Positions 54,150 through 64,000 of a DNA stretch of 64,000 nucleotides are shown one piece after another. The position numbers and the translations under genes are program-made. Where the stretch lies: NCBI RefSeq assembly GCF_963675165.1, contig NC_087377.1:14132198-14196197 (forward strand). Reading direction: 5' to 3'. Position 1 is the stretch's first letter. The number at the start of each line of letters is the position of its first letter. Source of the stretch: Halichondria panicea. Taxonomy: Eukaryota; Porifera; Demospongiae; Suberitida; Halichondriidae. The notes under the pieces were generated by a model. It was not told the DNA's origin, did not search any database, and saw nothing but the letters and a program-made list of their open reading frames with translations.

Positions 54150-55130
54150 TTCAGGGTTTCTATTTACGAATCACTGCTCTTGGAAAGTCAACAAGTTCTA
54201 GTCAATTAAAGTAACCTCAGAATTGGTATATAATTATAGGTATTAGTTGATACATGCTTGTCTAAGAACAGTACTGAACATTTTCAGGGTCAAGTTCTGT
54301 TTACGAATCACTGCATGCTCTCGGAAAGTCTAAAAAGTTGCTCAGTAAGTTCCCAGTCGATTAAATTAACCCGAGAAGAGTGTATCAACGTATTGGTTGA
54401 TACCTGCTGGTCTAAAACCAGCACTAAATATACTTTCTGGGTTTCCGTTTACGAAGCACTGCTCTCGGAAAGTCTGAAAAGTTTCTCAGCTAGTTCTTGC
54501 TCAGCAAGTTCCAGTCGATTAAAGTAACCTCAGAATTGTAAACTTGAGTATAATTATATCAAATACTGGCTGATATCTGCATGCATGTCTAGACCAGCAC
54601 TGAATATGTTATTTTTCAGGGTTCCCGTTAACGAACCATAGCTCTCGGAAAGTCAGAAAAGTTGCTCAGCAAGTTCCCAGTCGATTAAAGTAACCTCAGA
54701 AGAGTGTATCAACGTATTGGCTGCTACCTGCTTGTCTAAGACCAGCACTAAATATATTTTCTGGGTTTCTGTTTACTAAGCACTGCTCTCAGAAAGTCAG
54801 AAAAGTTTCTCAGCAACTCCCAGTCGATTAAAGTAACCTCAGAAGAGTATATATCAACATACTGGCTGATATCTGCATGCATGCATGTCTAGACCAGCAC
54901 TGAATATATTATTTTTCAGGGTTCCCGTTAACGAATCACTGCTCTCGGAAAGTCAGAAAAGCTTCTTAGCAAGTTCCAGTCGATTAAAGTAACTTGAGTA
55001 TTTCAACATAACTTATTGGCTGATACGTGCTTGTCTATATTATATCAGGACTGAACATAATTATTCCAGTTCCCGTTCTCGAATCATGGCTCTCAGAAAG
55101 TCAGAAAAGTGGCTCGGCGTGTTTCAGTAG
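54150..55130 (-). repeat. Extra satellite block in the right arm
   Basis: About seven inverted units (CGGAAAGTCAGAAAAGTTGCT at about 54182, 54314, 54471, 54637, 54790, 54945 and 55088), followed by the same terminal sequence (to about 55400) that ends the main arrays at 47660 and 57758. It is a second partial copy of the array end. Confidence 0.85.
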
Positions 55131-55636
55131 AGCCAAATAACCTCAGGACAATAAATTGGGGAGTATAAGTAGGAGTTAGGTGACTGGCTGAATTAACACA
55201 CCTTAAAAAATGTTAAATTCATACAAAATCTAGCTCAGTGTACAGACATAATTCATTCAGTCATTGTGCATGTAGCTAGCTAGAGTCTACTGCAGACATG
55301 TGCAAGTAGCTAGCCATATTATAGAGTCTATACTGCAGACAATGAAGAGAATGAAGAGTCTACTTACCTGACTCTTAAAACTAGGCTGGCCAGCTTTCTA
55401 CTTACTTACACTGATACTAGTAGGGTGATCTGGCAACAGCGTGCAAGCATCTCATGCATTACATCTGCGCAAAGCCAAGGGTTTAAGTAATTAGCTGCTG
55501 ACAACACACTATATATAGATGCATGCATGGTCATGCAACAAACCAGGTACACACCAGTCTATCAGCCCAGCAAAATGAAATTATATAGTATATAGAGTCT
55601 ACGTATAGTCCGTACACTTTGATTCAATCTCTATAG

Positions 55637-55843
55637 TCAGAACTCAATATAGTTTCTCATGATTGAATCTTCTGTCAAGAACTTACTCAAAAGGCTATCT
55701 TTGCACTGAGCCGTGAATAATAATCTTGCATCTAGTGAAATTGTAATTAACATTTGAATTACTGCCCATGGAACGTCAAGAGTCGTTCTATAGTTGAGTA
55801 AAGTAACAATAACTGGAGGTATGGATGGACTGACTGCCTGCAT
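55637..55843 (-). CDS. 68-codon open frame, inverted copy
   Basis: Reverse-strand partner of 49443-49649, 67 of 68 residues identical. See that entry for caveats. Confidence 0.35.
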   Translation of the reverse strand: MQAVSPSIPPVIVTLLNYRTTLDVPWAVIQMLITISLDARLLFTAQCKDSLLSKFLTEDSIMRNYIEF

Positions 55844-55869
55844 TGCTTGTCCGAGAAATGCTTTTTATG

Positions 55870-57500
55870 AATTACAGTTGAATCACTACTCACGGAAAGT
55901 CTGAAAAGTTGCTCCAGGAAGTTCCATGCAGTCGATTAAAGTATAGCCTCAGAATTGTAAACTTAGGTATATCAACATAATTATTGGCTGATACCTGTTT
56001 GTCTATATAGGACCAGCACTGAATATATTTTCTGGGTTTCTGTTTACGAATCACTGCTCTCGGAAAGTCAGAAAAGCTTCTCAGCAAGTTCCCAGTCGAT
56101 TAAAGTAACCTCAGAAGAGTGTATCAACGTATTGGCTGCTACCTGCTTGTCTAAGACCAGCATGCACTAAACATATTTTCTGGGTTCCGTTTACGAAGCA
56201 CTGCTCTCGGAAAGTCAGAAAAGTTTCTCAGCAAGTTCCCAGTCGATTAAAGTAACCTCAGAAGAGTGTATCAACGTATTGGCTGCTACCTGCTTGTCTA
56301 TAAGACCAGCACTAAATATATTTTCTGGGTTTCCGTTTACGAAGCACAGCTCTCGGAAAGTCAGAAAAGTTGCTTAGCAAGTTCCAGTCGATTAAAGTAA
56401 CCTCAGAATTGTAAACTTGAGTATATATCAACATACTGGCTGATATCTGCATGCATGTCTATATAGACCAGCACTGAATATGTTATTTTTCTGGATTCCC
56501 GTTAACGAACCACTGCTCTCGGAAAGTCAGAAACGTTGCTTAGCAAGTTCCAGTCGATTAAAGTAACCTCAGAATTGTAAACTTGAGTATATATCAACAT
56601 ACTGGCTGATATCTGCATGCAAGTCTATAGACCAGCACTGAATATGTTATTTTTCTGGATTCCCGTTAACGAACCACTACTCTCGGAAAGTCAGAAAAGT
56701 TGCTTAGCAAGTTCCAGTCGATTAAAGTAACCTCAGAATTGTAAACTTGAGTATATATCAACATACTGGCTGATATCTGCATGCATGTCTATATAGACCA
56801 ACACTGAATATGTTATTTTTCTGGATTCCCGTTAACGAACCACTGCTCTCGGAAAGTCAGAAAAGTTGCTTAGCAAGTTCCAGTCGATTAAAGTAACCTC
56901 AGAATTGTAAACTTGAGTATATATCAACATACTGGCTGATATCTGCATGCATGTCTAGACCAGCACTGAATATGTTATTTTTCTGGATTCCCGTTAACGA
57001 ACCACTGCTCTCGGAAAGTCAGAAAAGTTGCTCAGCAAGTTCCAGTCGATTCAAATAACCTCAGAAGAGTATAATTATATCAACATACTGGCTGATATCT
57101 GCATGCATGTCTAGACCAGCACTGAATATATTATTTTTCAGGATTCCCGTTAACGAACCACTGCTCTCGGAAAGTCAGAAAAGTTGCTCAGCAAGTTCCA
57201 GTCGATTAAAGTAACCTAGGAATTGTAAACTTGAGTATAATTATATCAACATACTGGCTGATATCTGCATGCATGTCTATAGACCAGCACTGAATATATT
57301 ATTTTTCTGGGTTCCCGTTAACGAACCACTGCTCTCGGAAAGTCAGAAAAGTTGCTCAGCAAGTAGTAACTTGAGTATATCAACATAACTTATTGGCTGA
57401 TATACTTAATTGCTTGTATATAGACCATGGTTGAACATAATTATTCCAGTTCCCGTTCTATAATCATGGCTCTCAGAAAGTCAGAAAAGTGGCTCGGCGT
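55870..57500 (-). repeat. Main satellite array of the right arm, about 11 copies
   Basis: Inverted units with the same internal words as 48060-49410. Markers lie near 55889, 56059, 56208, 56355, 56519, 56684, 56847, 57010, 57169, 57334 and 57474. Neighbouring units in the centre (56.3-57.0 kb) are the most alike, as expected when arrays grow by unequal exchange. Confidence 0.9.
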
Positions 57501-57758
57501 GTTTCAGTATAGAGCCAAATAACCTCTGGACAATAAATTGGGGAGTATAAGTAGGAGTTAGGTGACTGGATGAATTAAAAATGATAATGTTAAATTCATA
57601 CTAAATCTAGCTCAGTGTACAGACATAATTAATTCAGTCATTGTGCATGTAGCTAGCTAGAGTCTACTGCAGACATGTGCAAGTAGCTAGCTATTATATC
57701 AAGTCTATACTGCAGACAATGGAGAGTCTACTTAAAACTAGGTTGGCCAGCTTTCTAC

Positions 57759-59085
57759 TAGCCTCGATCCCAGGCCGATCCGTCTCTAATTGAACGCTAG
57801 GTCGCCTCCTTGGCCTGGTATTGATTGTATCTGGGCGTGACCGGAAACTGGTAAGTATCAGCTATATGTACTGTAAAATCTTCAGTTCATCAGTTGGCTA
57901 AAAATAGAGCGATATAATGATATAATGACACTAGAAATTAATACTGTGCACAGCAGTACTGCGTCCATAATAAATGCAGATGTTTAGAAGCGAAGATCTC
58001 AAACAAGAGCTTCCAGAAAGACTTAATAATTACTGCGCCTTCAGGTGGCATAACAAAGATTGTGTGTTCACAGTGCATCAAGAGACAGTAGAATCAGACA
58101 GTAGAATCCTGACGTCACTGGTCAGGATAGCAACCACAAGTGTTGAAAGAGCCATTCCACGTCAGTAGTTTTAGTGCAGGTAGTTCTATAAGATCGGACC
58201 CTTGGGAAGGACACGAGTGGCACTGGGGCATCCTCTTTCAATGAGTTCACACCCATCAGCTAGGAGGAGTACGACGGGGGTTGGAGGGGTAGGTTCCATT
58301 TTGCTCCTGTATACAAATTAGTATGAACTTAAATTCACCATTCCACTATACATTTTGTAACTCACAGTGATGGTCGACACAAAACTAGCCACGATCCCAG
58401 GCCGCACTTCCTTGAAGGCCGGTGAAGGAGGCTAACACAACACCAGTGCCAGTGCCGTAATGTCATATCTTGATCCAGATACCAAGGATTGGGCTATAGG
58501 CTATAGTGTACAATTTCCAATGATGAAAGGGTATTATTGATTTATATCGCTCACCTTGACAATACATCCCAGGCCCAGCCACTTGTGGACACCCCTGAGC
58601 ATAGTATACAAGAGATCGATGGCCAGAGTCTGAGGATAGACTCTATCAAGTGTATCTGGCGATCAATGGTCTACTTGTATGAAATTGTGTAGTCAATCAA
58701 AAGTAGCCACTGATAGCAGAAACTTGAGAACCTAGGTCTGTTCTTTCACAAGAGTGATGCTCCTTCTTCCTTCGCACAAGACAGCTCCTCACACTCTAGC
58801 TAGCTAAGCCTATATCTATGACAAACTAAACTTGCAAAGAATAGACCTATGACACGGAGTTCTTTGTGATTTAACGGTGATTTTACGGAGTAAGTATGCT
58901 TACATACACTATTAGTGTTTCTATTCGCTCCACCTTGCTCAGGTATTCGCTCTTTTTTAGCGAATACCTGAGCAACCACAGCAACCACAGCACATGCCCA
59001 GATACACGCCCAGATACAATCAATACCAGGCCGAGGAGGAGACCTAGCGTTCAATTAGAGACGGATCGGCCTGGGATCGAGGCTA
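57759..59085. mobile_element. TAGCCTCGA-family transposon E2 (MULE-like, with captured exons)
   Basis: 1327 bases. TIRs of about 80 bases with two mismatches (start TAGCCTCGATCCCAGGCCGA). Target duplication GCTTTCTAC at 57750-57758 and 59086-59094. The empty site is at 55392-55403. On the minus strand inside are two exon-like pieces. One ends 58555 with a donor (CIVK|gtgagc) after a DRVYPQTLAIDLL-type open stretch. The other starts 58306 after tgtatacag and reads VVLLLADGCELIERG to a stop at 58186. Their best frames do not join in phase. A hairpin (TTGCTCAGGTATTCGCT arms) lies at 58936-58975. No transposase. Confidence 0.8.
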
Positions 59086-59290
59086 GCTTTCTACTTACTT
59101 ACATAGACTAGTAGAGTGATCAGGCAAGAGGATATTATCTCTGTGCAAAATCAAGGGTTAACCTTGGAATGCATTGCCCTGCTACGCCCACTCATTTACT
59201 CTTCACTTCCGCTTTTTCCGATTTCTGGCTTTCTGGTCCTACAAGCGCGGGCTGATGATAAAACTGTAATTTCCCTGCAGTGCATGCACT

Positions 59291-60052
59291 ATATATACTA
59301 TATTATATGAGCTCAGATCGAGCTGAGTGATATAATATTATATCTACATGTGAGCCACCACAGAATCACCACAACAAGATATCTGACTGTGGAAATGAAG
59401 GTATATACACAATCTTGAAATAGAAGACTACATAGTCAATGATACGATCTACAATCAGTGTTACTGTTTCCTACCGTCAGTTTTCTAAAGCTAAACGCTA
59501 AACTCACACACAAGTCCAGTTTTATCCTTAATAATCGAAGCTATATTATAATATAGATACATATACCTGTGTGGAGAGACCATCCAAGCACTTTACAGAA
59601 CTTTTTTGGCCAGGTTGGAATTCCGACCTGACCAATCAGATAAATACGATGGCCGATAGGGGTCACCTGCCTCCGCTTGCCGCCAATTAACTAATACCGC
59701 GAGCGGTAAAGAGTTGCCACCTTTTTTACCGCCCTGTAATAATGATGATAGAGGGTCTGAGATAATTTTATAGCCTTGAGCCATGACAAGGATGCATTTT
59801 AGATCTCAGAATTTAATATAGTATTTATTAATTTTATTATACATGAATAAATAACGAGTATTCTTGGCTGTCGTGATTGTTGATATGGAGTAGAGGCTTT
59901 GAACTCAAACGACATGGACAGTGGATATCACTTTCTCATGTCGTTCTTTTGCCGGTCAATGAATGGTTATCTTTCTTTCTTAATATCGCCAACTTTTTTC
60001 TTTTTGTGAGGCGTAGTCTGGCTGTAAAAGAAAACATAAATAAAGTCAATAT
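59291..60052. other. No gene recognised
   Basis: Unique AT-rich DNA. A GC-richer patch at 59640-59740 (GGTCACCTGCCTCCGC, ACCGCGAGCGGTAAA) has an unassigned minus-strand frame. Confidence 0.4.
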
Positions 60053-60054
60053 TA

Positions 60055-60371
60055 GGCCACTCCAAATGAGACTGTAGTTTCCCGTCAGAGACTCTAGTAA
60101 ATTATATGCGGGTGTGAGCAGTATTATCATTATTCATTACTATGAATCTCATTATAAATGTGTTACATCATCAATGAATTTAATTAATCATCCACAAAAA
60201 TGTAACCATGCACACATATAACCACAAACAGTAAACAAAGATCAATAAAAGAAGTAATTTCAATATTTCATTGGATAATTAGAGAAATAATGGCCATAAT
60301 GACTATTAATGCGGTAGCTAAAGCAGGAAGCGCGAGTAGGACGGGAAACTACAGTCTCATTTGGAGTGGCC
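60055..60371. mobile_element. 317-base MITE flanked by TA
   Basis: Near-perfect TIRs of about 33 bases (GGCCACTCCAAATGAGACTG at the left, its complement at the right) between TA dinucleotides at 60053-60054 and 60372-60373. TA target duplication fits Tc1/mariner-type elements. A half copy lies at 47326-47454. Confidence 0.8.
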
Positions 60372-60991
60372 TAACATGACATTGTAACATAAAATCTCTA
60401 TAGCTAGCTATACTTCAGTTCATTGAAGGTGAAAACATCTAGTACATTTTGTTGATTTCTGTAGCCACAATGAGACTACTGCAATACTAGCAAGACATGA
60501 AGATGCCTTTAAACTACCTAATAAAAACAACAGTAGGCATTGAAGACTGATGGTCATAAATTAAGTGACACACTTCAAGAGACCTATTTGACAGCTGTTT
60601 TCGCGAAAATACCAGGCATAATAATTTAGTATGGCTAGCATCGGTATATTAAATATATTCTTGCATGGGCCCATTCTCAACCACTCTGACCGGCAGCATG
60701 CATTGTTTATACTGCGCTAAATCCGGTAAAGTTATCACATGCACATGCAGTTACTCAGATTGTCAATGCTATATTAATAATTATATATACAGCTATAGAT
60801 ATCTATAGATCTATTTTCGTAAGCTGACACTTTAATAATAACAAATTAATGGTGTAGATATTAATACACATGCAACTATATATCACATGATTATCACATG
60901 ATTATCATATGCAAAGTCAATTTGTAGTTTCAGGCTATACTATATTCCTAAAATAGCAAGCGGAATGAGGCAATGATAAAATTATAATGAT
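60372..60991. other. No gene recognised
   Basis: AT-rich spacer between two MITEs. A tandem ATTATCACATG doublet lies near 60885-60906. Confidence 0.4.
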
Positions 60992-61385
60992 CAGGGCCGT
61001 AGCCAGGGGGGGCTCATGGTGCTCAAGCACCCCCTTTTTCTATCTGAGATTGTACACAAAGTGTACCTGATTGTCTAGCTGAGCACCCTCTTCTCTTCCA
61101 GATCTTGCTGCAGTTAGCTAGCTAGTAGGCAAGCCGGGCAAAATAAATTGGTCTTAAACTGTGAGCTATTCTGGCTTAGATCTATAGACTAGTTCTCTTG
61201 CGATAGCGGTTTCTCTATGCAAATAGAAGATTAGGACACGCCCAACTATTAATTATAACGTTTTAATATGAGGTGTGGCTTCCGGTTAACCAAATTTCGG
61301 CGCTGCGCGGCTAAAACTCGAGGGCTTTGGGCCCTCTTTCTTCTACGATAGCACCCCCTTTCTCAAAATCCTGGCTACACCCCTG
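60992..61385. mobile_element. 394-base CGTAGCC-end element with 5-base duplication
   Basis: TIRs CAGGGCCGTAGCCAGG and CCTGGCTACACCCCTG, target duplication ATGAT at 60987-60991 and 61386-61390. Subterminal GCACCCCCTTT boxes at both ends match those of the 39300-40887 element. It includes GGTGTGGCTTCCGGTTAACC, as in 7370-7400. Confidence 0.9.
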
Positions 61386-61476
61386 ATGATATTGATGATA
61401 ATGATATTCAATTGAAAACACATCCCAATAAGCGAAAGTGTAAAATTTGATTTAGTCATAAATTCATGACAAAATT

Positions 61477-62199
61477 TAGCCTCGAATCCAGGCCGATTAA
61501 AATACGGCCTATTGCAGTTAATTAATTATAGGCGTGGCCGTCCACGCCCATGTACTATCTACTATTAAATGAAGCTTTTTATAGCCTAGCTAGCAAGCTA
61601 GCTGTGGCCTTCTCTATGGTGTTGTGTTGAGAAGGCTTTCACACGAAGCCAGAAGAGGCTCTCATCTACCTCTATGATGGTTGGATGGTCGTGATGTTTT
61701 GAACTGGGTTTCTGACAGACTATGACAAGTCTTTGACTTTGTGCTTCCAACTGCAACCATAGGACCATCGTAGAGGTAGATGTGAGCCTCTTCTGGTTTC
61801 ATAATAGTGTGCAAACCTTCTCGACAACACAATAGAGAATATAAGCAACAGCTTCACAGGAGAGAGAGTTTAAAGTGTTTCTGACAGACTATGGCAAGTC
61901 TTGACTTTGTGCTTCCTACTGTCACCATAGGACCATCTTAGAGAGTCTCTTCTGGCTTTAGACAAGTGTGTAAGCCTTCTTGACAACACAATAGAGGGCA
62001 TAAAGCCACAGGAGACAAGTATTTGTTAAAAATAATACGGAAAGAAACTAGTAAACAAACTAGTTTACGGTATAATTTTACAAAGGTTTACTAACGTGAA
62101 CGAATTCCCCAGATTCTGGGGAACTCAGTTTGCGCATGTGCACTATCACCCATGCAATAGAGACCAGGCCGTATTTTAATCGGCCTGGTCTCGAGGCTA
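61477..62199. mobile_element. TAGCCTCGA-family element E3
   Basis: 723 bases. TIRs TAGCCTCGA(AT/GA)CCAGGCCGATT with about 38 bases similar. Target duplication GACAAAATT / GACATAATT (one mismatch). Internal sequence is related to E4 at 62826 in opposite order (ACCATAGGACCATCGTAGAG, GAGCCTCTTCTGG). An internal segment (about 61660-61820) is itself repeated in part at 61870-62000. Confidence 0.8.
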
Positions 62200-62399
62200 G
62201 ACATAATTATACCTGAGAAACTGCATCTATATATATATAGATTCCTATATATAGGTGATTGTTGTATTTATGTTGTGATTATTAGCTTATTATAGTGATA
62301 ACACTGAGTACGCAAGTAGCAAAAGGGGTCTTCCCTGGGAAAATCCCGCATGAATCACATTCAACATCCATATAAAGTGATAAACCTTGGACTAAAGAC

Positions 62400-62510
62400 C
62401 AGAGGAGGTACGACATCCGCGTGTCAAAGGAAACGTTTTAGACACACATTCCTTAGGTCAAAGTTCGGAATGTGTTTGTTTAAGACACGCGGATGTCGTA
62501 CCTCCTCTGG
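62400..62510. mobile_element. 111-base MITE with 8-base duplication
   Basis: 26-base inverted ends (CAGAGGAGGTACGACATCCG) and target duplication CTAAAGAC at 62392-62399 and 62511-62518. CAG-type ends and an 8-base duplication fit hAT-like non-autonomous elements. Confidence 0.85.
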
Positions 62511-62825
62511 CTAAAGACTATTAGTGGTCATAGCACACTATTAAGTGGAAAGTGCATGGGTGGGTTCAGGTGCAGTGGTGCACTTATAACAATTAGCTAA
62601 ATCTATACTGTATTTAATTAGCAGTGGAAAGTGAAAGTGAAAGTGAAAGTTATTTTCTAGTATCATGATACCAGCCAGTGTGGAAGGGAGAGAACCATCT
62701 TGTAACTCTGGGCTAACAGTTTACAAACAAGTGTTACTGACGTATATTCAGTCCTAGATGTAGAATGGATTGTGTGTGGGAGTTGGATACTCCTCTTAAT
62801 GTACTCCTGCTTTCAAGAATACAAC

Positions 62826-63704
62826 TAGCCTCGAGACCAGGCCGATTAAATACGGCCTGGCCTCTATTGTGTTGTCAAGAAGGCTTACAAGAGGCTCTCT
62901 ACGATGGTCCTATGGTTGCAGTTGGAAGCACAGTCAAAGACTTACCATAGTCTGTCAAAAACCCAAATCAAAACATCACGACAATCCAACCATCATAGAC
63001 TAGAGGTAGATGAGAGCCTCTTCTGGCTTTGTGTGCAAGCATTCTCAACACAACACCATATAGAGAAGGCCACATGCAGCTAGCTAGCTAGCTAGGCTAT
63101 AAAAAGCTTCATATAATATGCACTTGTCAAAGTAATGCCTCACCTCCCCCCTACCGGGGATAAGTGGGGATTAGTTGGGGATTAGTTGGTGATCTGCCTA
63201 GGGGAATTAGACAGATCACCTGATGCATACATTGGGTCAAAGGTCAATTAAAGATCACATGATGTCCTTCCAACACATGCTGAGTACAGTGAGAGCAAAA
63301 TTTACTGTTCCTTAATCCCTGAGCAATCTCTGCCTTCTTGACTTCACTAGCTATAGGAGTATAGCTGTCAATATTTATATAGTAATTCTGATACTTCAAA
63401 TAATCTGTTTATCATTCTCGCTAGAAACCACAAAGAAATACCTATAGTGTGATACAGGTCTAATCCCCACATCACCCCCATGTTGTACTTGGGGCTACCA
63501 GGGGATTAGACCAAATAACATGCCCAAAGGTAGGGGTATTAGATCAGGTGATTGGTCTAATCCCCACCTATCCCCGGTAGGGGGGGGGTGGGGCATTAGA
63601 TTGACAAGTGCAATAGTACATAGTACATGGGCGTGGACGGCCACGCCTATGATTAATTACACAGATACCAGGCCGTATTTTAATCGACCTAGGATTCGAG
63701 GCTA
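62826..63704. mobile_element. TAGCCTCGA-family element E4
   Basis: 879 bases with TAGCCTCGAGACCAGGCC / GATTCGAGGCTA ends and a perfect 9-base target duplication GAATACAAC (62817-62825 and 63705-63713). Contains the nested element at 63119-63612. A CTACGATGGTCCTATGG stretch and a GAGCCTCTTCTGGCTT stretch correspond to E3. Confidence 0.85.
63119..63612. mobile_element. 494-base element nested in E4, ATA duplication
   Basis: Ends TGCACTTGTCAA / TTGACAAGTGCA, flanked by ATA at 63116-63118 and 63613-63615. E3 shows the unoccupied site (reverse strand near 61560-61585). Inner arms with CTACCGGGGATAAGTGGGG and its complement flank a CCCC/GGGG-rich core (GGGGATTAG repeats). A 3-base duplication fits Harbinger/PIF-like elements, tentatively. 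Confidence 0.75.
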
Positions 63705-63713
63705 GAATACAAC

Positions 63714-64000
63714 CAACTCCTAAAACTCCACAAATGTAAGACAGGAAGTGCTACAAGTTGCCTCATGAATAAATTTGTTTCTGATAAATAAAGGTTTTTT
63801 GAAGAAGACAGTTTATGATAAGCACTTTAAATTATGAATTTAGGTCAAACTAGCATAAAGTTGTGTAAAATGATTGCTAAAAGTTTGAATTTTTGAGCAA
63901 GCTGTTCACCATCGACGTAGCAAGCTAAACATTGGTTGAACAATTAACTAAATAACCACATAAATGCCATACAGGGTTTTTGCAAAGCAGTCACACAAAC
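63714..64000. other. No gene recognised
   Basis: AT-rich end of the window; nothing supported. Confidence 0.4.

Larger units (their letters stand above)
52816..59290. repeat. Right arm of the inverted duplication
   Basis: Counterpart of 47455-50770. It is longer because it has (i) an extra satellite-plus-terminus block at 54150-55400, (ii) the E2 transposon at 57759-59085, and (iii) the CA repeat near 53992. Without these it is about the length of the left arm. Confidence 0.8.

Noticed and set aside
59593..59784. Minus-strand frame in the GC-richer patch
   Set aside because: No recognisable domain and no exon borders. Left as unassigned spacer.

Overview
The window looks like AT-rich animal nuclear DNA. 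It has spliced genes with short GT/AG introns (often 35 to 100 bases), secreted and membrane domains typical of metazoans (Ig-like, fibronectin type III, sushi), and a heavy load of small DNA transposons. Nothing suggests a bacterial or organellar source. Very short introns, Ig/FN3/sushi receptors and a crowd of MITEs would suit a demosponge, but that assignment is inference; another early-branching invertebrate would also fit.

About 5.9-47.1 kb is a receptor cluster. Three related gene designs recur on both strands. Type A (minus strand): signal peptide, Ig-like domain, FN3, one or two sushi domains, one membrane helix and a short tail with two tyrosines. Type B (plus strand): signal peptide, Ig-like domain, FN3, a second FN3-like region, three predicted membrane helices and a long tyrosine-rich tail. 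Type C (minus strand): signal peptide, Ig-like domain, FN3, one helix and a long tyrosine-rich tail, without sushi. Extracellular exons are joined at phase-1 introns (phase 0 inside the FN3), which lets domains be gained and lost. Two loci read through completely: type B at 32424-35067 (701 aa) and type A at 40958-42474 (424 aa). Two more carry only one disabling change that I can find (type C at 36740-38227 and type A at 44696-47096). At least ten other copies are truncated, frameshifted or partly inverted. A block holding one type B and one type C gene is duplicated nearly unchanged (about 24.6-28.7 kb and 33.5-37.6 kb) and also carries a relic of an AGC-family protein kinase exon. Ectodomains differ strongly while tails are nearly identical, as in known self/non-self receptor families. 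The tails share a tyrosine module that I do not recognise as described.

About 47.45-59.3 kb is a very large inverted duplication (arms about 3.3 kb and 6.5 kb around a roughly 2 kb spacer). Each arm carries a satellite with a unit of about 165 bases and a nearly identical 68-codon open frame. The right arm has gained extra satellite and a 1.3 kb transposon.

The rest (0-5.9 kb, gaps in the cluster, 59.3-64 kb) is transposon territory. Several elements can be delimited exactly because paralogous copies give the empty site: a family with TAGCCTCGA ends and 9-base target duplications (four full elements, two with gene-like exons inside), a family with CAGNGNCGTAG ends and 5-base duplications, a TTAT-duplicating element, a 308-base element with perfect 66-base ends, and one decayed Ty3/Gypsy-like reverse transcriptase. 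Base and codon statistics were not computed; all similarity statements come from reading the sequence against itself and from recognised family motifs.
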